NCBI RefSeq assembly: GCF_003751805.1
Contig: NZ_RKHQ01000001.1
Coordinates: 1,178,001 to 1,242,000, forward strand
DNA length: 64,000 nt
Direction of reading: 5' to 3'
Origin: Salana multivorans
Lineage (GTDB): Bacteria; Actinomycetota; Actinomycetes; Actinomycetales; Beutenbergiaceae
Below the pieces are notes generated by a model. The model saw nothing but the letters and a program-made list of their open reading frames with translations, ran no database searches and was not told the DNA's origin. The translations under genes were made by a program, and so were the position numbers. Positions 39,586 through 48,453 of this stretch are shown one piece after another; within the stretch, counting starts at the first letter, position 1; every line of letters begins with the position of its first letter.

Positions 39586-41340
39586 GTGACGGGTTTCGAG
39601 CTGACGGCGGAGTTCCACGAGCTGGGGATGGCGGAACCGTGGTCGCGACTGCTGCCGCGGCTGCGCGAGCTCGCCGACCGGACGGCGGACGGCGCGCCGC
39701 GGTGCGTGCTGGAGATCGGCGCCGGCTCGGGGATGGGCACGGTCGGGCTGGCCGGCCTGTGGCCCGGCGCCGAGCTGGTCGCCGTCGAGCCCGACGCCAC
39801 GATGCGCGCGATGCTCCTGGGCCGCCTGGCCGCGGACGCCGGGCTGCGCGGACGGACCACCGTCCTGAGCCTGCCGGTGGCGCCCGGCACCACCCACACC
39901 CTGCGCGAACGGATCACCGCCGCGGCTCCGTCGGGCGCCGACCTCGTCGTCCTCGCCCACATGGCCGGGCTGCTCGAGCCGATCGAGCTGCGCGCGCTCA
40001 TGGAGGTGACGGCCGGGACCCTCGCGCCCGGCGGCGTCGCCGTCGTCACCTTCTCCACGCCGCACGGCGGGGACGTCGACGCGGAGCCGGCCGACGCCGT
40101 GGTCCGGCACGTCGAGGAGGTCGCGGTGGGACACCACCGCGTGCGCGGCGTCTACGAGCGCACGCCCGCGGGGTTCCGGGTCGGCTACGAGCAGCTCGAC
40201 GGCGCCGGGACGCCGCTGCGGTCGGTGGTGAGGAGCGGTCCGGCTCGCGAGCCGGCCGGGGAGGAGGAGCTGGTCGCGGCCGCGGCGGCCGCCGGCCTCG
40301 TTCCCAGCGACCTCGGCTGGCCGGGCGCGCTCGTGCTGCGGCGCGAGGACGCGCCGGTGGACGGGGTGACCGAGGACCGCGGGAGCGTCGCGCCCGACCT
40401 CACGTCGTGGCTGCCGGACTGGGACGACGTCGCCCGCGCGCACACCGAGCGCCTGCGGGCGCTCGACCCGGCGCTCGGCGCCGTCGCCGCCCCCGGCGGC
40501 GACGAACGGCTCGACGTGCTGCGCGTCCAGGACGACGACGGCCCCGTGTGGGGGGTCCTGCGGCGGTCGGTCACGGCGCCGGGCGACCCGGTGAGCCTCT
40601 GGGGGCCGGCGACGCGGGAGATCCTCCAGCTCCGCTCGGCGCACCGGCCGAGCTCCGTCGCGTTCGCCGGCCTGCTCGACCGCTGGCTGCTCCGACTGCG
40701 CGCCGAGGGCGAGGCGGGAACGGGCGACCGCGGCGCGATCGTCCGCGTGCCCGACGCCGAGCGCGCGCTGACCCTGCCGCTGCTGGAGGCGGGGTTCACA
40801 CCGCAGACCACGACGGCGATCCGGGCGGTCCGCCCGGAGGAGGCGTCCGGTCCCGACCCGGCCGAGCCCGGGCTGCGCGCGCCGCTGCCGTCGGACCGCG
40901 AGCGGCTGCTCGACCTGGCGGAGGAGATGGTCGCGAGCGACGTCGCGGCCGGCTCGGCGTGGCCGCGGCCCGACGCGCGCACGCTCGTGGCGCACTACGT
41001 CGACGAGCTGCTCGCCCGCCCCGACGGGTGGGGGTACGTGGCGGCCGACGAGTCCGGGGTCGTCGGGGCGATCTCGCTCGCCCCGCCGCGGGAGAGCGCG
41101 TGGGCGGCGCCGAGCACGTCGCTCGCGCCCGTCGTCTATCTCGGGATGACGGTGGTGGCCGAGGGCGTGCGCCGGCGAGGCATCGGACGACGACTCGTCG
41201 ACGCGGCCCATCGCCGGGCGGCCGCCGAGGGCGCGAGCGCCGTCCTGCTCGACCACGCGACGCTCAGTCCGCTGTCGGCGCCGTTCTGGCACCGACGCGG
41301 GTACCGGCCGCTCTGGACGACCTGGGTGCGCCGGCTCTGA
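39586..41340 (+). CDS. Methyltransferase-GNAT-GNAT fusion protein
   Basis: A 584-residue protein with three parts. Residues 1-235 are a class I SAM-dependent methyltransferase (motif I VLEIGAGSGMG near residues 41-51, then VAVEPDATMRAML and DLVVLAHMAG). Residues about 260-430 look like a degenerate GNAT fold (GLLDRWLLRLR ... LLEAGFTPQTTTAIR). Residues 435-584 are a complete GNAT domain with acetyl-CoA loop VVAEGVRRRGIGRRL and closing FWHRRGYRPLW. The GTG start has a weak GGGACGGGG upstream. A Zur-box-like palindrome and a hairpin precede it, so zinc-dependent expression is plausible. The combination could modify one small molecule twice, for example a metallophore or antibiotic. Substrate unknown. 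Confidence 0.8.
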   Translation: MTGFELTAEFHELGMAEPWSRLLPRLRELADRTADGAPRCVLEIGAGSGMGTVGLAGLWPGAELVAVEPDATMRAMLLGRLAADAGLRGRTTVLSLPVAPGTTHTLRERITAAAPSGADLVVLAHMAGLLEPIELRALMEVTAGTLAPGGVAVVTFSTPHGGDVDAEPADAVVRHVEEVAVGHHRVRGVYERTPAGFRVGYEQLDGAGTPLRSVVRSGPAREPAGEEELVAAAAAAGLVPSDLGWPGALVLRREDAPVDGVTEDRGSVAPDLTSWLPDWDDVARAHTERLRALDPALGAVAAPGGDERLDVLRVQDDDGPVWGVLRRSVTAPGDPVSLWGPATREILQLRSAHRPSSVAFAGLLDRWLLRLRAEGEAGTGDRGAIVRVPDAERALTLPLLEAGFTPQTTTAIRAVRPEEASGPDPAEPGLRAPLPSDRERLLDLAEEMVASDVAAGSAWPRPDARTLVAHYVDELLARPDGWGYVAADESGVVGAISLAPPRESAWAAPSTSLAPVVYLGMTVVAEGVRRRGIGRRLVDAAHRRAAAEGASAVLLDHATLSPLSAPFWHRRGYRPLWTTWVRRL

Positions 41341-41352
41341 CCCGGCGTCGAG

Positions 41353-41391
41353 GGGGACACGGCCGGGTCGCTGGCCACCTGGGGACCGGGT
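41353..41391. repeat. Diverged copy of the 62-bp intergenic repeat
   Basis: GGGGACACGG ... GGCCACCTGGGGACCGGG resembles the core of the repeat at 35276-35411. The hairpin is less perfect. It lies in the short gap after the methyltransferase-GNAT gene. Confidence 0.35.
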
Positions 41392-41480
41392 GAAGCCACG
41401 GCCCCGGCCAGACGGTGGACACCGCCGTCACCGACACGCCGCGAGGTCGGCCCGGGACGAGCCGGTCGAGCGGGCTGGGC

Positions 41481-42080
41481 TCAGGGGGCCAGCGCGGCGT
41501 TGACGCGGGCGAGCAGGTCGGCGAGCCGCTCCGCCTCGCCCTCGCCGAGCGCGTCGAGGCTCGCCGCGAGGCCCGCGAGCGCCCGGCGCCGCATCTCGGC
41601 GACGTTCGACCGGGCGACCGGGCTGGCCTGGAGGAGCCGGCCGCGGCCGTCGTCGGGGTCGGGCAGCACCTCGAGCAGTCCGAGCGACTCCAGCTCGCGC
41701 GCCTGGCGGCTCACCACCGACTTGTCGGTCTCGAGCACGCACGCGAGGTGTCCGGGCCGGGAGGGCCCGTGCTTCACGAGCGTGGAGAGCATGCGATAGC
41801 CGAGCGGCTGCAGGTCCGGGTGCACGGAGGCCGCGGCCTCGCGCCACAGGGCCTTGGCCCGCCCGAGGAGTACGACGATCTGCTCCTCCAGCACCATGAC
41901 GGCCTCGCTGGTGCCCGCCGAGGCCTCGCCCGGCGCACCGGACGCCGGCGCACCGGAGCCCCGCGGGCCGGCCGCCCGGGAGCCGGACCCACCGTCACCG
42001 GACGCGGTGCCCCCCGGCACGTCGGGCACCTCGGGCGCGGGCTCAGCCGGGTGCGGCCGGCGGTCGGCGTCGCTCATCAC
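41481..42080 (-). CDS. MarR-family regulator of the adjacent MFS exporter
   Basis: A 199-residue winged-helix regulator. The first 60 residues are a Pro/Gly/Ala-rich extension. The MarR fold follows: LGYRMLSTLVKHGPSRPGHLACVLETDKSVVSRQARELESLGLL carries the HTH and LPDPDDGRGRLLQ the wing. The GTG start has GGAG 8 nt upstream (an ATG is the next codon). It begins only 3 nt after the MFS exporter stop, so exporter and regulator share one transcript. Two TTGAC/GTCAA palindromes upstream of the exporter are its likely operators. Such regulators release DNA on binding a drug or phenolic ligand. Confidence 0.88.
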   Translation of the reverse strand: MMSDADRRPHPAEPAPEVPDVPGGTASGDGGSGSRAAGPRGSGAPASGAPGEASAGTSEAVMVLEEQIVVLLGRAKALWREAAASVHPDLQPLGYRMLSTLVKHGPSRPGHLACVLETDKSVVSRQARELESLGLLEVLPDPDDGRGRLLQASPVARSNVAEMRRRALAGLAASLDALGEGEAERLADLLARVNAALAP

Positions 42081-42083
42081 ACG

Positions 42084-43889
42084 TCATTCTCCCGCGCGGC
42101 CGCGCGGGTCGGGACCATCGCCGGGACGCGTCGACCCGACGGGCGGCAGGGCCGCCACCGCGGCCGCGACCTCGATCGCCGTGTCCTCGACCTCCTCGGC
42201 GACCGTCTCCACGGCGTCGGGCGACGGCTCGCCGACGACGGCGCCGCCCTCGGCTCGGTGCCGCTCGATGCCGGACTGCGTCCCGAGCCGCTGGTTCGGC
42301 AGCGCGAGCACGGCGAGGAGCGTCACGACCGCCATCGGCAGCGCGGCGACGAACACGCGGCCGACGCCGAGCCCGTACGCGGACTCGACCAGCTCGCGCA
42401 GGGCGACGGGCAGGTCGGCGATCTTGGGCAGCGTCCCGCTGCCCAGCACCTCGGCGGCCTGCGCCCTGGCGTCCGGCGGCAGCGCGGCGACGGACTGCTG
42501 GAGCTGGCTCGCGACGACGCCGCCGAGCACCGACCCCATGACCGAGACGCCGACGGTGCCGCCGAGCGAGCGGAAGAACGTGACGGCGGACGTCGCGACG
42601 CCGAGCTGCGAGATCGGCACCTCGTTCTGCGTCACGATGACGAGGTTCTGCATCACCATGCCGACGCCGGCGCCGAGCACGCCCATGCCGAGCGCGACGT
42701 ACCAGTACGTCGTGTCGTAGTGCAGGCGGGAGAGCATGACGTTGCCGACGATCATGAGCACCGACCCGGTGACGACGTAGCCCTTCCACGCCCCGCGACG
42801 CGAGACGAGCTGGCCGACGATCGTCGAGGCGAGCAGGAGGCCGGCCATCATCGGGATGGTCAGGACGCCGGACATCATCGGCGTCGCGCCGCGTGCGAGC
42901 TGCATGTACTGGGCGAGGAAGACCGACGCGCCGAACATCGCGATGCCCGTGGAGAGCGACGCGACGACCGCGAGCGTGAAGGTCCGGCCGCGGAACAGCG
43001 AGAGCGGCAGCAGCGGGTCCTCGGCGCGCAGCTCCCACCACACGGCGAGTCCGAGCAGCGCCAGCGACCCGCCGAGCATGGCGGCCGACTGCCAGGAGAC
43101 CCACGCGAAGCTCGAGTCGGCGAACGTCACCCACAGCAGGAGCAGGGAGATGCCGGTGGAGAGCAGGACGATGCCGAGGTAGTCGACCCGCGCCGAGCTG
43201 CGCACGCGCTGCGGCAGGTGCAGGTTGCGGACGATGAGCACGATCGCGAGCGCGGCGAACGGCAGCGCGACGTAGAAGTTCCACCGCCAGGAGAACGCGT
43301 CCGTGAGGAACCCGCCGAGCAGCGGGCCGCCGACGGTGCCGACGGCCATCGAGGCGCCGAACAGCCCGGCGTAGCGCCCCCGCTCGCGCGGCGAGACGAC
43401 GTCGGCCATGACGATCTGCGACAGCGCCGCGAGGCCGCCACCGCCGAGGCCCTGCAGGACGCGCATCGCGATGAGCACCTCGACGGACCGCGAGAGCCCG
43501 GCCAGGCAGGTGGCGACGACGAAGATGCCGAGCACGACGAGGAGGAGCGCCTTGCGGTTCACCAGGTCGGCGACCTTGCCCCAGATCGGGGTGCTCACGG
43601 TGGTCGCGAGCAGCGTCGCCGTCACGACCCAGGTGAACGCGGACTGGCTGCCGCCGAGGTCGGCGACGATGACGGGCAGCGAGGAGCTGACGACCGTCGT
43701 CGCGAGCATCGAGACGAACATGCTGACGACGAGCGCCGTCATGACGGGCAGCACGTCCCGGTCGTGGCGCGCGCCGGCCGCGTCGGGGCCGGCGCCGGGC
43801 GCCGGGACGCCGGACGCGGCGGGGGTGGTGGCGGACGCGCCGACGGGCGACGCGGGCCGCTCGTGGGTGGTCGTGAGAGCTGTCGACAC
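42084..43889 (-). CDS. DHA2-family MFS multidrug exporter (14 TM)
   Basis: The 601-residue protein is a proton-driven exporter of the EmrB/QacA (DHA2) type with fourteen predicted helices. Family motifs include motif A-like GKVADLVNRKALLLV, motif C-like GTVGGPLLGGFL near helix 5 and the W-rich SWRWNFYVALPFAALA. A periplasmic-side insertion (QLQQSVAALPPDARAQAAEVL) precedes the last helix, and an 80-residue acidic C-terminal tail is added. The GTG start has AGGAG 5 nt upstream. It is the first gene of the exporter-marR operon, controlled by a promoter overlapped by two palindromes. Substrate unknown; toxic compounds are likely. Confidence 0.92.
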   Translation of the reverse strand: MSTALTTTHERPASPVGASATTPAASGVPAPGAGPDAAGARHDRDVLPVMTALVVSMFVSMLATTVVSSSLPVIVADLGGSQSAFTWVVTATLLATTVSTPIWGKVADLVNRKALLLVVLGIFVVATCLAGLSRSVEVLIAMRVLQGLGGGGLAALSQIVMADVVSPRERGRYAGLFGASMAVGTVGGPLLGGFLTDAFSWRWNFYVALPFAALAIVLIVRNLHLPQRVRSSARVDYLGIVLLSTGISLLLLWVTFADSSFAWVSWQSAAMLGGSLALLGLAVWWELRAEDPLLPLSLFRGRTFTLAVVASLSTGIAMFGASVFLAQYMQLARGATPMMSGVLTIPMMAGLLLASTIVGQLVSRRGAWKGYVVTGSVLMIVGNVMLSRLHYDTTYWYVALGMGVLGAGVGMVMQNLVIVTQNEVPISQLGVATSAVTFFRSLGGTVGVSVMGSVLGGVVASQLQQSVAALPPDARAQAAEVLGSGTLPKIADLPVALRELVESAYGLGVGRVFVAALPMAVVTLLAVLALPNQRLGTQSGIERHRAEGGAVVGEPSPDAVETVAEEVEDTAIEVAAAVAALPPVGSTRPGDGPDPRGRAGE

Positions 43890-43899
43890 ACGGACTCCT

Positions 43900-43960
43900 A
43901 GGGAACAGGAAATTGACCGGGGTCAACTATCCGCCGATCGTTGACTTCAGTCAACGATCG
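43900..43960 (-). promoter_or_regulatory. Promoter with twin MarR-type operators
   Basis: Read on the minus strand, TTGACT and GATAGT form -35 and -10 elements 17 nt apart. Two palindromes overlap them: GATCGTTGACT-TC-AGTCAACGATC (43936-43959, 11-bp arms) and TTGACC-GG-GGTCAA (43913-43926, 6-bp arms). Their centres are 28 bp apart and they share a TTGAC-n4-GTCAA core. Binding by the MarR protein encoded downstream would block RNA polymerase. Confidence 0.7.
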
Positions 43961-44001
43961 CTCGCGTGACGATCCACACACCGCCGGGACGGCGGCGCTG
44001 C

Positions 44002-46761
44002 CTACCGGCGCCGGCGCACCGCGACCTTGACCACCTCGACCAGCAGGAACACCCCGACGGCGAACCCGAGCGTCAGCCCCCACCCGTCGAGCCCGAGCGC
44101 CGCGGAGCCGAACCACGAGTGCATGAACGGCGCGTACACGAAGACGAGCTGGAGGAGCAGGAGCGCCCCCGCCGAGATCCACACGGTGGGGTTGCCGGTG
44201 AACGCGCGCGGGGTCAGGCTCGAGGAGCCGAGGAACCGGCAGTTGAGCAGGAACGCGAGCTGCGCGAGCGCCAGCATCGTGACGGCGGTCGTCTGCGCCG
44301 TCTGGATGTCGTACCCCCGCTCGCGCTCGATGAGGTAGACGGCCAGCGTCGCGCCGCCGATGAGCACCGACGCGGCCAGGACGAGCCCGAACGTGCGGGG
44401 GTTGAGCACCTGCTCGCGCGGGTCGCGCGGGGGACGCTTCATGATGTCCGGCTCGGCCGGCTCGCCCGCCAGCGCGAGCGACAGCGTCACGGCCGTCACG
44501 AGGTTGACCCAGAGGATCTGGACGGGCGAGAGCGGGAGGGCGACCCCCGCGAGCACGGCGACCAGGATGACGAGCGACTGCGCGCCGTTCGTCGGGAGCA
44601 GGAAGACGACGGACTTGCGGATGTTGTCGTAGATCCGCCGCCCCTCCTCGATGGCCCGCTCGATGGTGGCGAAGTTGTCGTCGGCCAGGACGATGTCGGC
44701 CGCCTCCTTCGTCGCCTCGGTCCCCTTGATGCCCATGGCGACGCCGACATCGGCGCGCGTGATCGACGGGGCGTCGTTGACGCCGTCACCCGTCATGGCG
44801 ACGACCTCGCCCCGCGACTGCAGCGCCCGGACGATCCGCAGCTTGTGCTCGGGCGAGGTGCGCGCGTAGACGTCGACGTCCTGGACCACCCGGCGCAGCT
44901 CGTCCTGGCTCATCCGCTGCAGGTCGGCGCCGGTGAGTGCGGCGACCTCGCCGTCGGGCGGCGCGATCCCGAGCTCGCGGGAGATCGCGATCGCGGTGCC
45001 GCGGTGGTCGCCGGTGATCATCTTGACCCGGATGCCGGCGCCGTGGGCCTCGGCGATGGCGGCGGTCGCCTCGGGCCGCGGCGGGTCGACGATGCCGGCG
45101 ACCCCGAGGAACTCCAGCCCCTCGTCGAGGTCGGCGAGCTCGATCGTCTCGCGCCCCCGGCCCGCCAGCGTCGCGGCGGCGAGCACGCGCAGCCCCTGGT
45201 CGGACAGCTCCTCGATCCGCTCCTCCCACGCGGCGCGGTCGAGCGGCTCGCGCTCGCCGGTGGGGCCGCGCTGCCACTCGGCACGGTCGAGCAGCCGGTC
45301 CGGCGCCCCGAGCACGTGCACGACGCGGGTGCCGTCCGGCAGGTCGTCGAGCGTCGCCGAGAACTTGTGGGCCGACTCGAACGGCACCTGCGCGAGACGG
45401 GTGACGGCCTCGACGTCGAGGCCGGCCTTGGCGGCCAGCACGTCGAGCGCGCCCTCGGTCGGGGCGCCGACCACCCGCCAGAGTCCGTCGACCCGCTCGA
45501 CACGCGCGTCGTTGGCCGATCCGGCGGCGCGGACGAACGCGGCGAGGTCGGGCCGGTCGGCGAGGCCAGCGGTCGTCGTCGTCCCCGCGAGGACCACGCG
45601 GCCGGCCGGGTCGTACCCCGTCCCCTCGACGTCGTACGTCGCGGCCCCCGTGACGACCGTGCGGACGGTCATCTCGTTCTGCGTCAGGGTGCCCGTCTTG
45701 TCCGAGCAGATCGACGTGACCGAGCCGAGCGTCTCGACGGAGGCCATCCGGCGCGTGATCGCGTTGCGTCGGGCCATCTGCTGCACGCCCAGAGCGAGCG
45801 TGATCGTGATGAGCGCCGGCAGCCCCTCCGGGACCGCGGCGACCGCGAACGCGATGGCCGCCGAGAGCAGGTCCTCCCGGTCGAAGTCGTGGACCAGCCG
45901 GCCGATGATGAGCATCGCGACGGCGAGCACGAGGATGAGCAGCGAGATCTGCTTGCCCAGCTTCGCGATCTGCTTGGTCAGCGGGGTCTCGATCTCCTCC
46001 TGGTCGGCGACGAGCTGGCTGATCCGCCCGATCTCCGTCCCAGCGCCGGTCGCGACGACGACGCCCTCCCCCGTCCCGGCCGTCACGATCGTGCCGGAGA
46101 ACGCCATCGAGGAGCGGTCGCCGACGCCGGCGTCGACACCGACCGGCTCGGCGTCCTTCTCCGCGGAGACGGACTCTCCGGTGAGCGCGGCCTCGTCGAT
46201 CTGCAGGTTCGAGGTCCGCACGAGGCGCAGGTCGGCCGGGATGCGGTCGCCGCTGCGGACGCGGACGAGGTCGCCGACGACGAGGTCGGCCGCGTCGACG
46301 ACGCCCCAGGTGCCGTCGCGCTCCACCTGGGCGTCGAGCGAGACCATCGTGGACAGGCTCGCCAGCGCGCTCGCGGCGCGACCCTCCTGCACGTAGCCGA
46401 TGACCGCGTTCGCGACGATGACGACGGCGATGACGCCGAAGTCGACCCAGTCGCCCGCGATGATCTTGAGCACCGCAGCGGCGACGAGGACGTAGACGAG
46501 GACGTCGTCGAAGTGGGCGAGGAAGCGCAGCCACGCCGGCCGGCCCGCGGGCTCGGGCAGCCGGTTGGGGCCGTCGGCGGCGAGCCGGGTCGCCGCGTCG
46601 TCACCGCTCAGGCCACCCCCGGGGGTACCGGTCGCGGCGAGGACGTCGTGGACGGTCGCCGCCCAGACGGGCGGGTCGAGCTCGTCGAGTCGGACCGCGG
46701 CGGGCGTCGACGGACGCGCGACGGTCGGGACGGAGCCGGCCGAGGGAGCTGGAGTCGTCAC
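44002..46761 (-). CDS. P-type cation-transporting ATPase (P2A-like)
   Basis: A 919-residue pump of the P2 (calcium/manganese or related cation) ATPase group. It has an N-terminal cation-ATPase domain, LTGES actuator loop, [21 protein letters not shown] in helix 4 (the PEGLP metal-binding motif of P2A/P2B pumps), the phosphorylated Asp354 in [10 protein letters not shown], the nucleotide-binding domain, [10 protein letters not shown] hinge and a C-terminal group of about six helices (KRPPRDP before them). Length fits full-size members such as mycobacterial CtpF. The GTG start follows the META lipoprotein gene by 9 nt, so the two are likely co-transcribed. Ion specificity is not readable with certainty. 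Confidence 0.92.
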   Translation of the reverse strand: MTTPAPSAGSVPTVARPSTPAAVRLDELDPPVWAATVHDVLAATGTPGGGLSGDDAATRLAADGPNRLPEPAGRPAWLRFLAHFDDVLVYVLVAAAVLKIIAGDWVDFGVIAVVIVANAVIGYVQEGRAASALASLSTMVSLDAQVERDGTWGVVDAADLVVGDLVRVRSGDRIPADLRLVRTSNLQIDEAALTGESVSAEKDAEPVGVDAGVGDRSSMAFSGTIVTAGTGEGVVVATGAGTEIGRISQLVADQEEIETPLTKQIAKLGKQISLLILVLAVAMLIIGRLVHDFDREDLLSAAIAFAVAAVPEGLPALITITLALGVQQMARRNAITRRMASVETLGSVTSICSDKTGTLTQNEMTVRTVVTGAATYDVEGTGYDPAGRVVLAGTTTTAGLADRPDLAAFVRAAGSANDARVERVDGLWRVVGAPTEGALDVLAAKAGLDVEAVTRLAQVPFESAHKFSATLDDLPDGTRVVHVLGAPDRLLDRAEWQRGPTGEREPLDRAAWEERIEELSDQGLRVLAAATLAGRGRETIELADLDEGLEFLGVAGIVDPPRPEATAAIAEAHGAGIRVKMITGDHRGTAIAISRELGIAPPDGEVAALTGADLQRMSQDELRRVVQDVDVYARTSPEHKLRIVRALQSRGEVVAMTGDGVNDAPSITRADVGVAMGIKGTEATKEAADIVLADDNFATIERAIEEGRRIYDNIRKSVVFLLPTNGAQSLVILVAVLAGVALPLSPVQILWVNLVTAVTLSLALAGEPAEPDIMKRPPRDPREQVLNPRTFGLVLAASVLIGGATLAVYLIERERGYDIQTAQTTAVTMLALAQLAFLLNCRFLGSSSLTPRAFTGNPTVWISAGALLLLQLVFVYAPFMHSWFGSAALGLDGWGLTLGFAVGVFLLVEVVKVAVRRRR

Positions 46762-46770
46762 CGGGGCCAG

Positions 46771-47133
46771 CTACTGGCGCGTGAGGACGTCGAGCTCGGT
46801 GCCGTCCTCGGCGGTGAGCGTCATCGCGGTGCCGGCGATCGTCCCGGCGGCGAGGCCGGACCAGCCGGGGATCCCGTCGCACGCCATGAGCGTGGTGATC
46901 GCGTCGGAGAAGGTCACCTCGGACCCCTCCTGCTCCCAGGAGCCGCTGATCCGGTTGCAGCCGTCGGTCCCGGAGAAGGTGCCGTCGTCGACGAGCGTCA
47001 CGGTCGGAGCGCCGGGCCCGGTCGACGCCCAGGTGCCGGCGGCGCCCTGCTCGGCGGCCGCGGAGCACGCGCCGAGCGCGAGCGCGCCGGCGGCCAGCGC
47101 CAGCGGGACGGCGAACGAACGACGAATCCTCAT
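46771..47133 (-). CDS. META-domain (HslJ-like) lipoprotein
   Basis: A 120-residue lipoprotein: basic N-terminus, hydrophobic core and lipobox LGAC with Cys23, followed by a META domain (GTWAS, DGTFSGTDGCNRISGSWEQEG and ALTTLMAC-like TTLMACDG segments). META/HslJ proteins are small extracytoplasmic domains linked to heat or drug tolerance in other bacteria. A strong AGGAGG precedes the ATG. It lies 9 nt upstream of the P-type ATPase, suggesting joint expression, perhaps in envelope metal homeostasis. Confidence 0.85.
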   Translation of the reverse strand: MRIRRSFAVPLALAAGALALGACSAAAEQGAAGTWASTGPGAPTVTLVDDGTFSGTDGCNRISGSWEQEGSEVTFSDAITTLMACDGIPGWSGLAAGTIAGTAMTLTAEDGTELDVLTRQ

Positions 47134-47282
47134 GGCGTCCTACCTCCTGGACCGGTCCGAGGCCGTCACGCCCTCGGCTCTCCCTGGCCCGGGACCGGGC
47201 CTCGCGTCCAGCGTAGTGACGGGGTCGGCGGGCCGCCCGACGAACGTCCCGGGCGGCGGCGCGGCCCCGTCGGGCGCCCGCG

Positions 47283-47537
47283 TCAGTGCTCGGGGTGGAC
47301 GCTGCCCTTGGCGACGAACCGCTTCGCGGCCCGCCCGGCGAACGCGCGGGCGAGGGCGGCGATGGCCCCCGAGACGGCGGCGAACATGACGACCTCGCGC
47401 AGCGAGCTGCCGTCCTCCTCGCCGTTGACGGGCGGGCGGTGACCGGTCACCGCCTTCCAGGTGAGGTCGAGCAGCTTGGTCGCCGCGAACCCGGCCGCCA
47501 TGACCGCGATGGTCTGGATGATCTTCTGCTGGTTCAT
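47283..47537 (-). CDS. DUF4235 small membrane protein
   Basis: The 84-residue protein has two membrane helices (about 7-27 and 48-68) separated by a polar loop containing WKAVTGHRPPVNGEED. It matches the actinobacterial DUF4235 family, small proteins of unknown function. GAAGGG lies upstream of the ATG. It diverges from the TetR gene across 136 nt; a link between them is possible. Nothing more can be said. Confidence 0.75.
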   Translation of the reverse strand: MNQQKIIQTIAVMAAGFAATKLLDLTWKAVTGHRPPVNGEEDGSSLREVVMFAAVSGAIAALARAFAGRAAKRFVAKGSVHPEH

Positions 47538-47627
47538 TGGAGATGCCCTTCGCTCGTGCTCCCGACCCTACCCGCGCCCCGTCCCGCGAGCAGCGGCGTC
47601 CCGGCCCGTCGCCCGACGTGCCCACAT

Positions 47628-47667
47628 TCTGACAGCGCGTGGTCTCTCGTCAGATCCATGCCATAGT
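47628..47667 (+). promoter_or_regulatory. tetR promoter with inverted repeat
   Basis: CATAGT (47662-47667) lies 6 nt before the ATG as a leaderless -10. Upstream, TCTGAC (47628-47633) and GTCAGA (47649-47654) form an inverted repeat, a candidate autoregulatory TetR operator. Confidence 0.4.
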
Positions 47668-47673
47668 GGGAGC

Positions 47674-48318
47674 ATGCCCAAGATCATCGGAGCCTCCCTG
47701 GCCGAGCACCGCGAGCAGGTTCGGCTGCGCCTGTTCGGGGCGCTGTCGGCGCTCATGGAGCGTGAGGGCTTCGACGCGATCACGCTGGCCGACATCGCGG
47801 CGGAGGCCGGGGTCGGGCGCACGGCGGTCTACAACCACTTCCCGGACAAGGAGTCGCTCCTCCTCGGGTTCATCGAGAGCGAGACCTCCGCCTACATGGG
47901 CGCCCTCGAGGCCTCCCTCGAGGGAGTCGAGGACCCGGTCGAGCAGCTCCGGACGTACGTGCAGCAGCAGATCCACCTCAAGCGGGTCTACCACCTGGCC
48001 CCCGGGCCGGACCTGCGGACCGTCGTCTCCCGCGCCACGATGATGCGACTGCGCGACCACATCATGGTGGTCGAGGTGCCGCTGCGCCGGATCCTCACCC
48101 TGGGGATCGCGACGGGACGCTTCCCGCGTCAGGACCTCGACGCCGTCGTGCCGCTCATCAACTCCTGCCTCGCCGCCCGCAACGTGCCCGAGGACGGGCC
48201 CCAGCGCGACCGGGCGATCGAGGAGACCGTCGCGTTCGTCATGCGCGCGGTCGGCGTCGACCCGGACCGCGCGGTCGTGCGCCGGCCGGCCGAGTCGGCG
48301 GGCCGGCGCACCGCCTAG
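47674..48318 (+). CDS. TetR-family transcriptional regulator
   Basis: A 214-residue repressor. The N-terminal HTH is clear: LFGALSALMEREGFDAITLADIAAEAGVGRTAVYNHFPDKESLLLGFI near residues 16-65. The C-terminal ligand domain is divergent (YVQQQIHLKRVYHLAPGPDLRTVV), as usual. The frame stays open upstream into the DUF4235 gene, but the ATG at MPKIIGASL is preceded by CATAGT at 6 nt, as at other leaderless starts here. It lies between the divergent DUF4235 gene and a luciferase-like gene on its own strand, either of which it may control. Confidence 0.92.
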   Translation: MPKIIGASLAEHREQVRLRLFGALSALMEREGFDAITLADIAAEAGVGRTAVYNHFPDKESLLLGFIESETSAYMGALEASLEGVEDPVEQLRTYVQQQIHLKRVYHLAPGPDLRTVVSRATMMRLRDHIMVVEVPLRRILTLGIATGRFPRQDLDAVVPLINSCLAARNVPEDGPQRDRAIEETVAFVMRAVGVDPDRAVVRRPAESAGRRTA

Positions 48319-48440
48319 TCACGGATCGAACCGGGGCCGGGACCGGGCCGGCCGGCGGACCGTCGGACGCCCTCTCGGGCACCGCCGTCTCGGTCCCCGA
48401 GACGGCCGACGACCGCGCCGACGCCGACCGCACCCGCTCG

Positions 48441-48446
48441 TAGTGT
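48441..48446 (+). promoter_or_regulatory. Leaderless -10 hexamer of the 48.5-kb LLM gene
   Basis: TAGTGT lies 7 nt before the ATG. No Shine-Dalgarno sequence is present. Confidence 0.45.
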
Positions 48447-48453
48447 CCGCGGC

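Noticed and set aside
41415-43901. Open frame of 828 codons opposite the MarR and MFS genes
   Set aside because: Composition rich in Arg, Asp, His and Glu; antisense of two clearly recognisable genes.
43966-47442. Open frame of 1158 codons opposite the P-type ATPase
   Set aside because: Antisense frame; the minus strand carries all P-type ATPase motifs.
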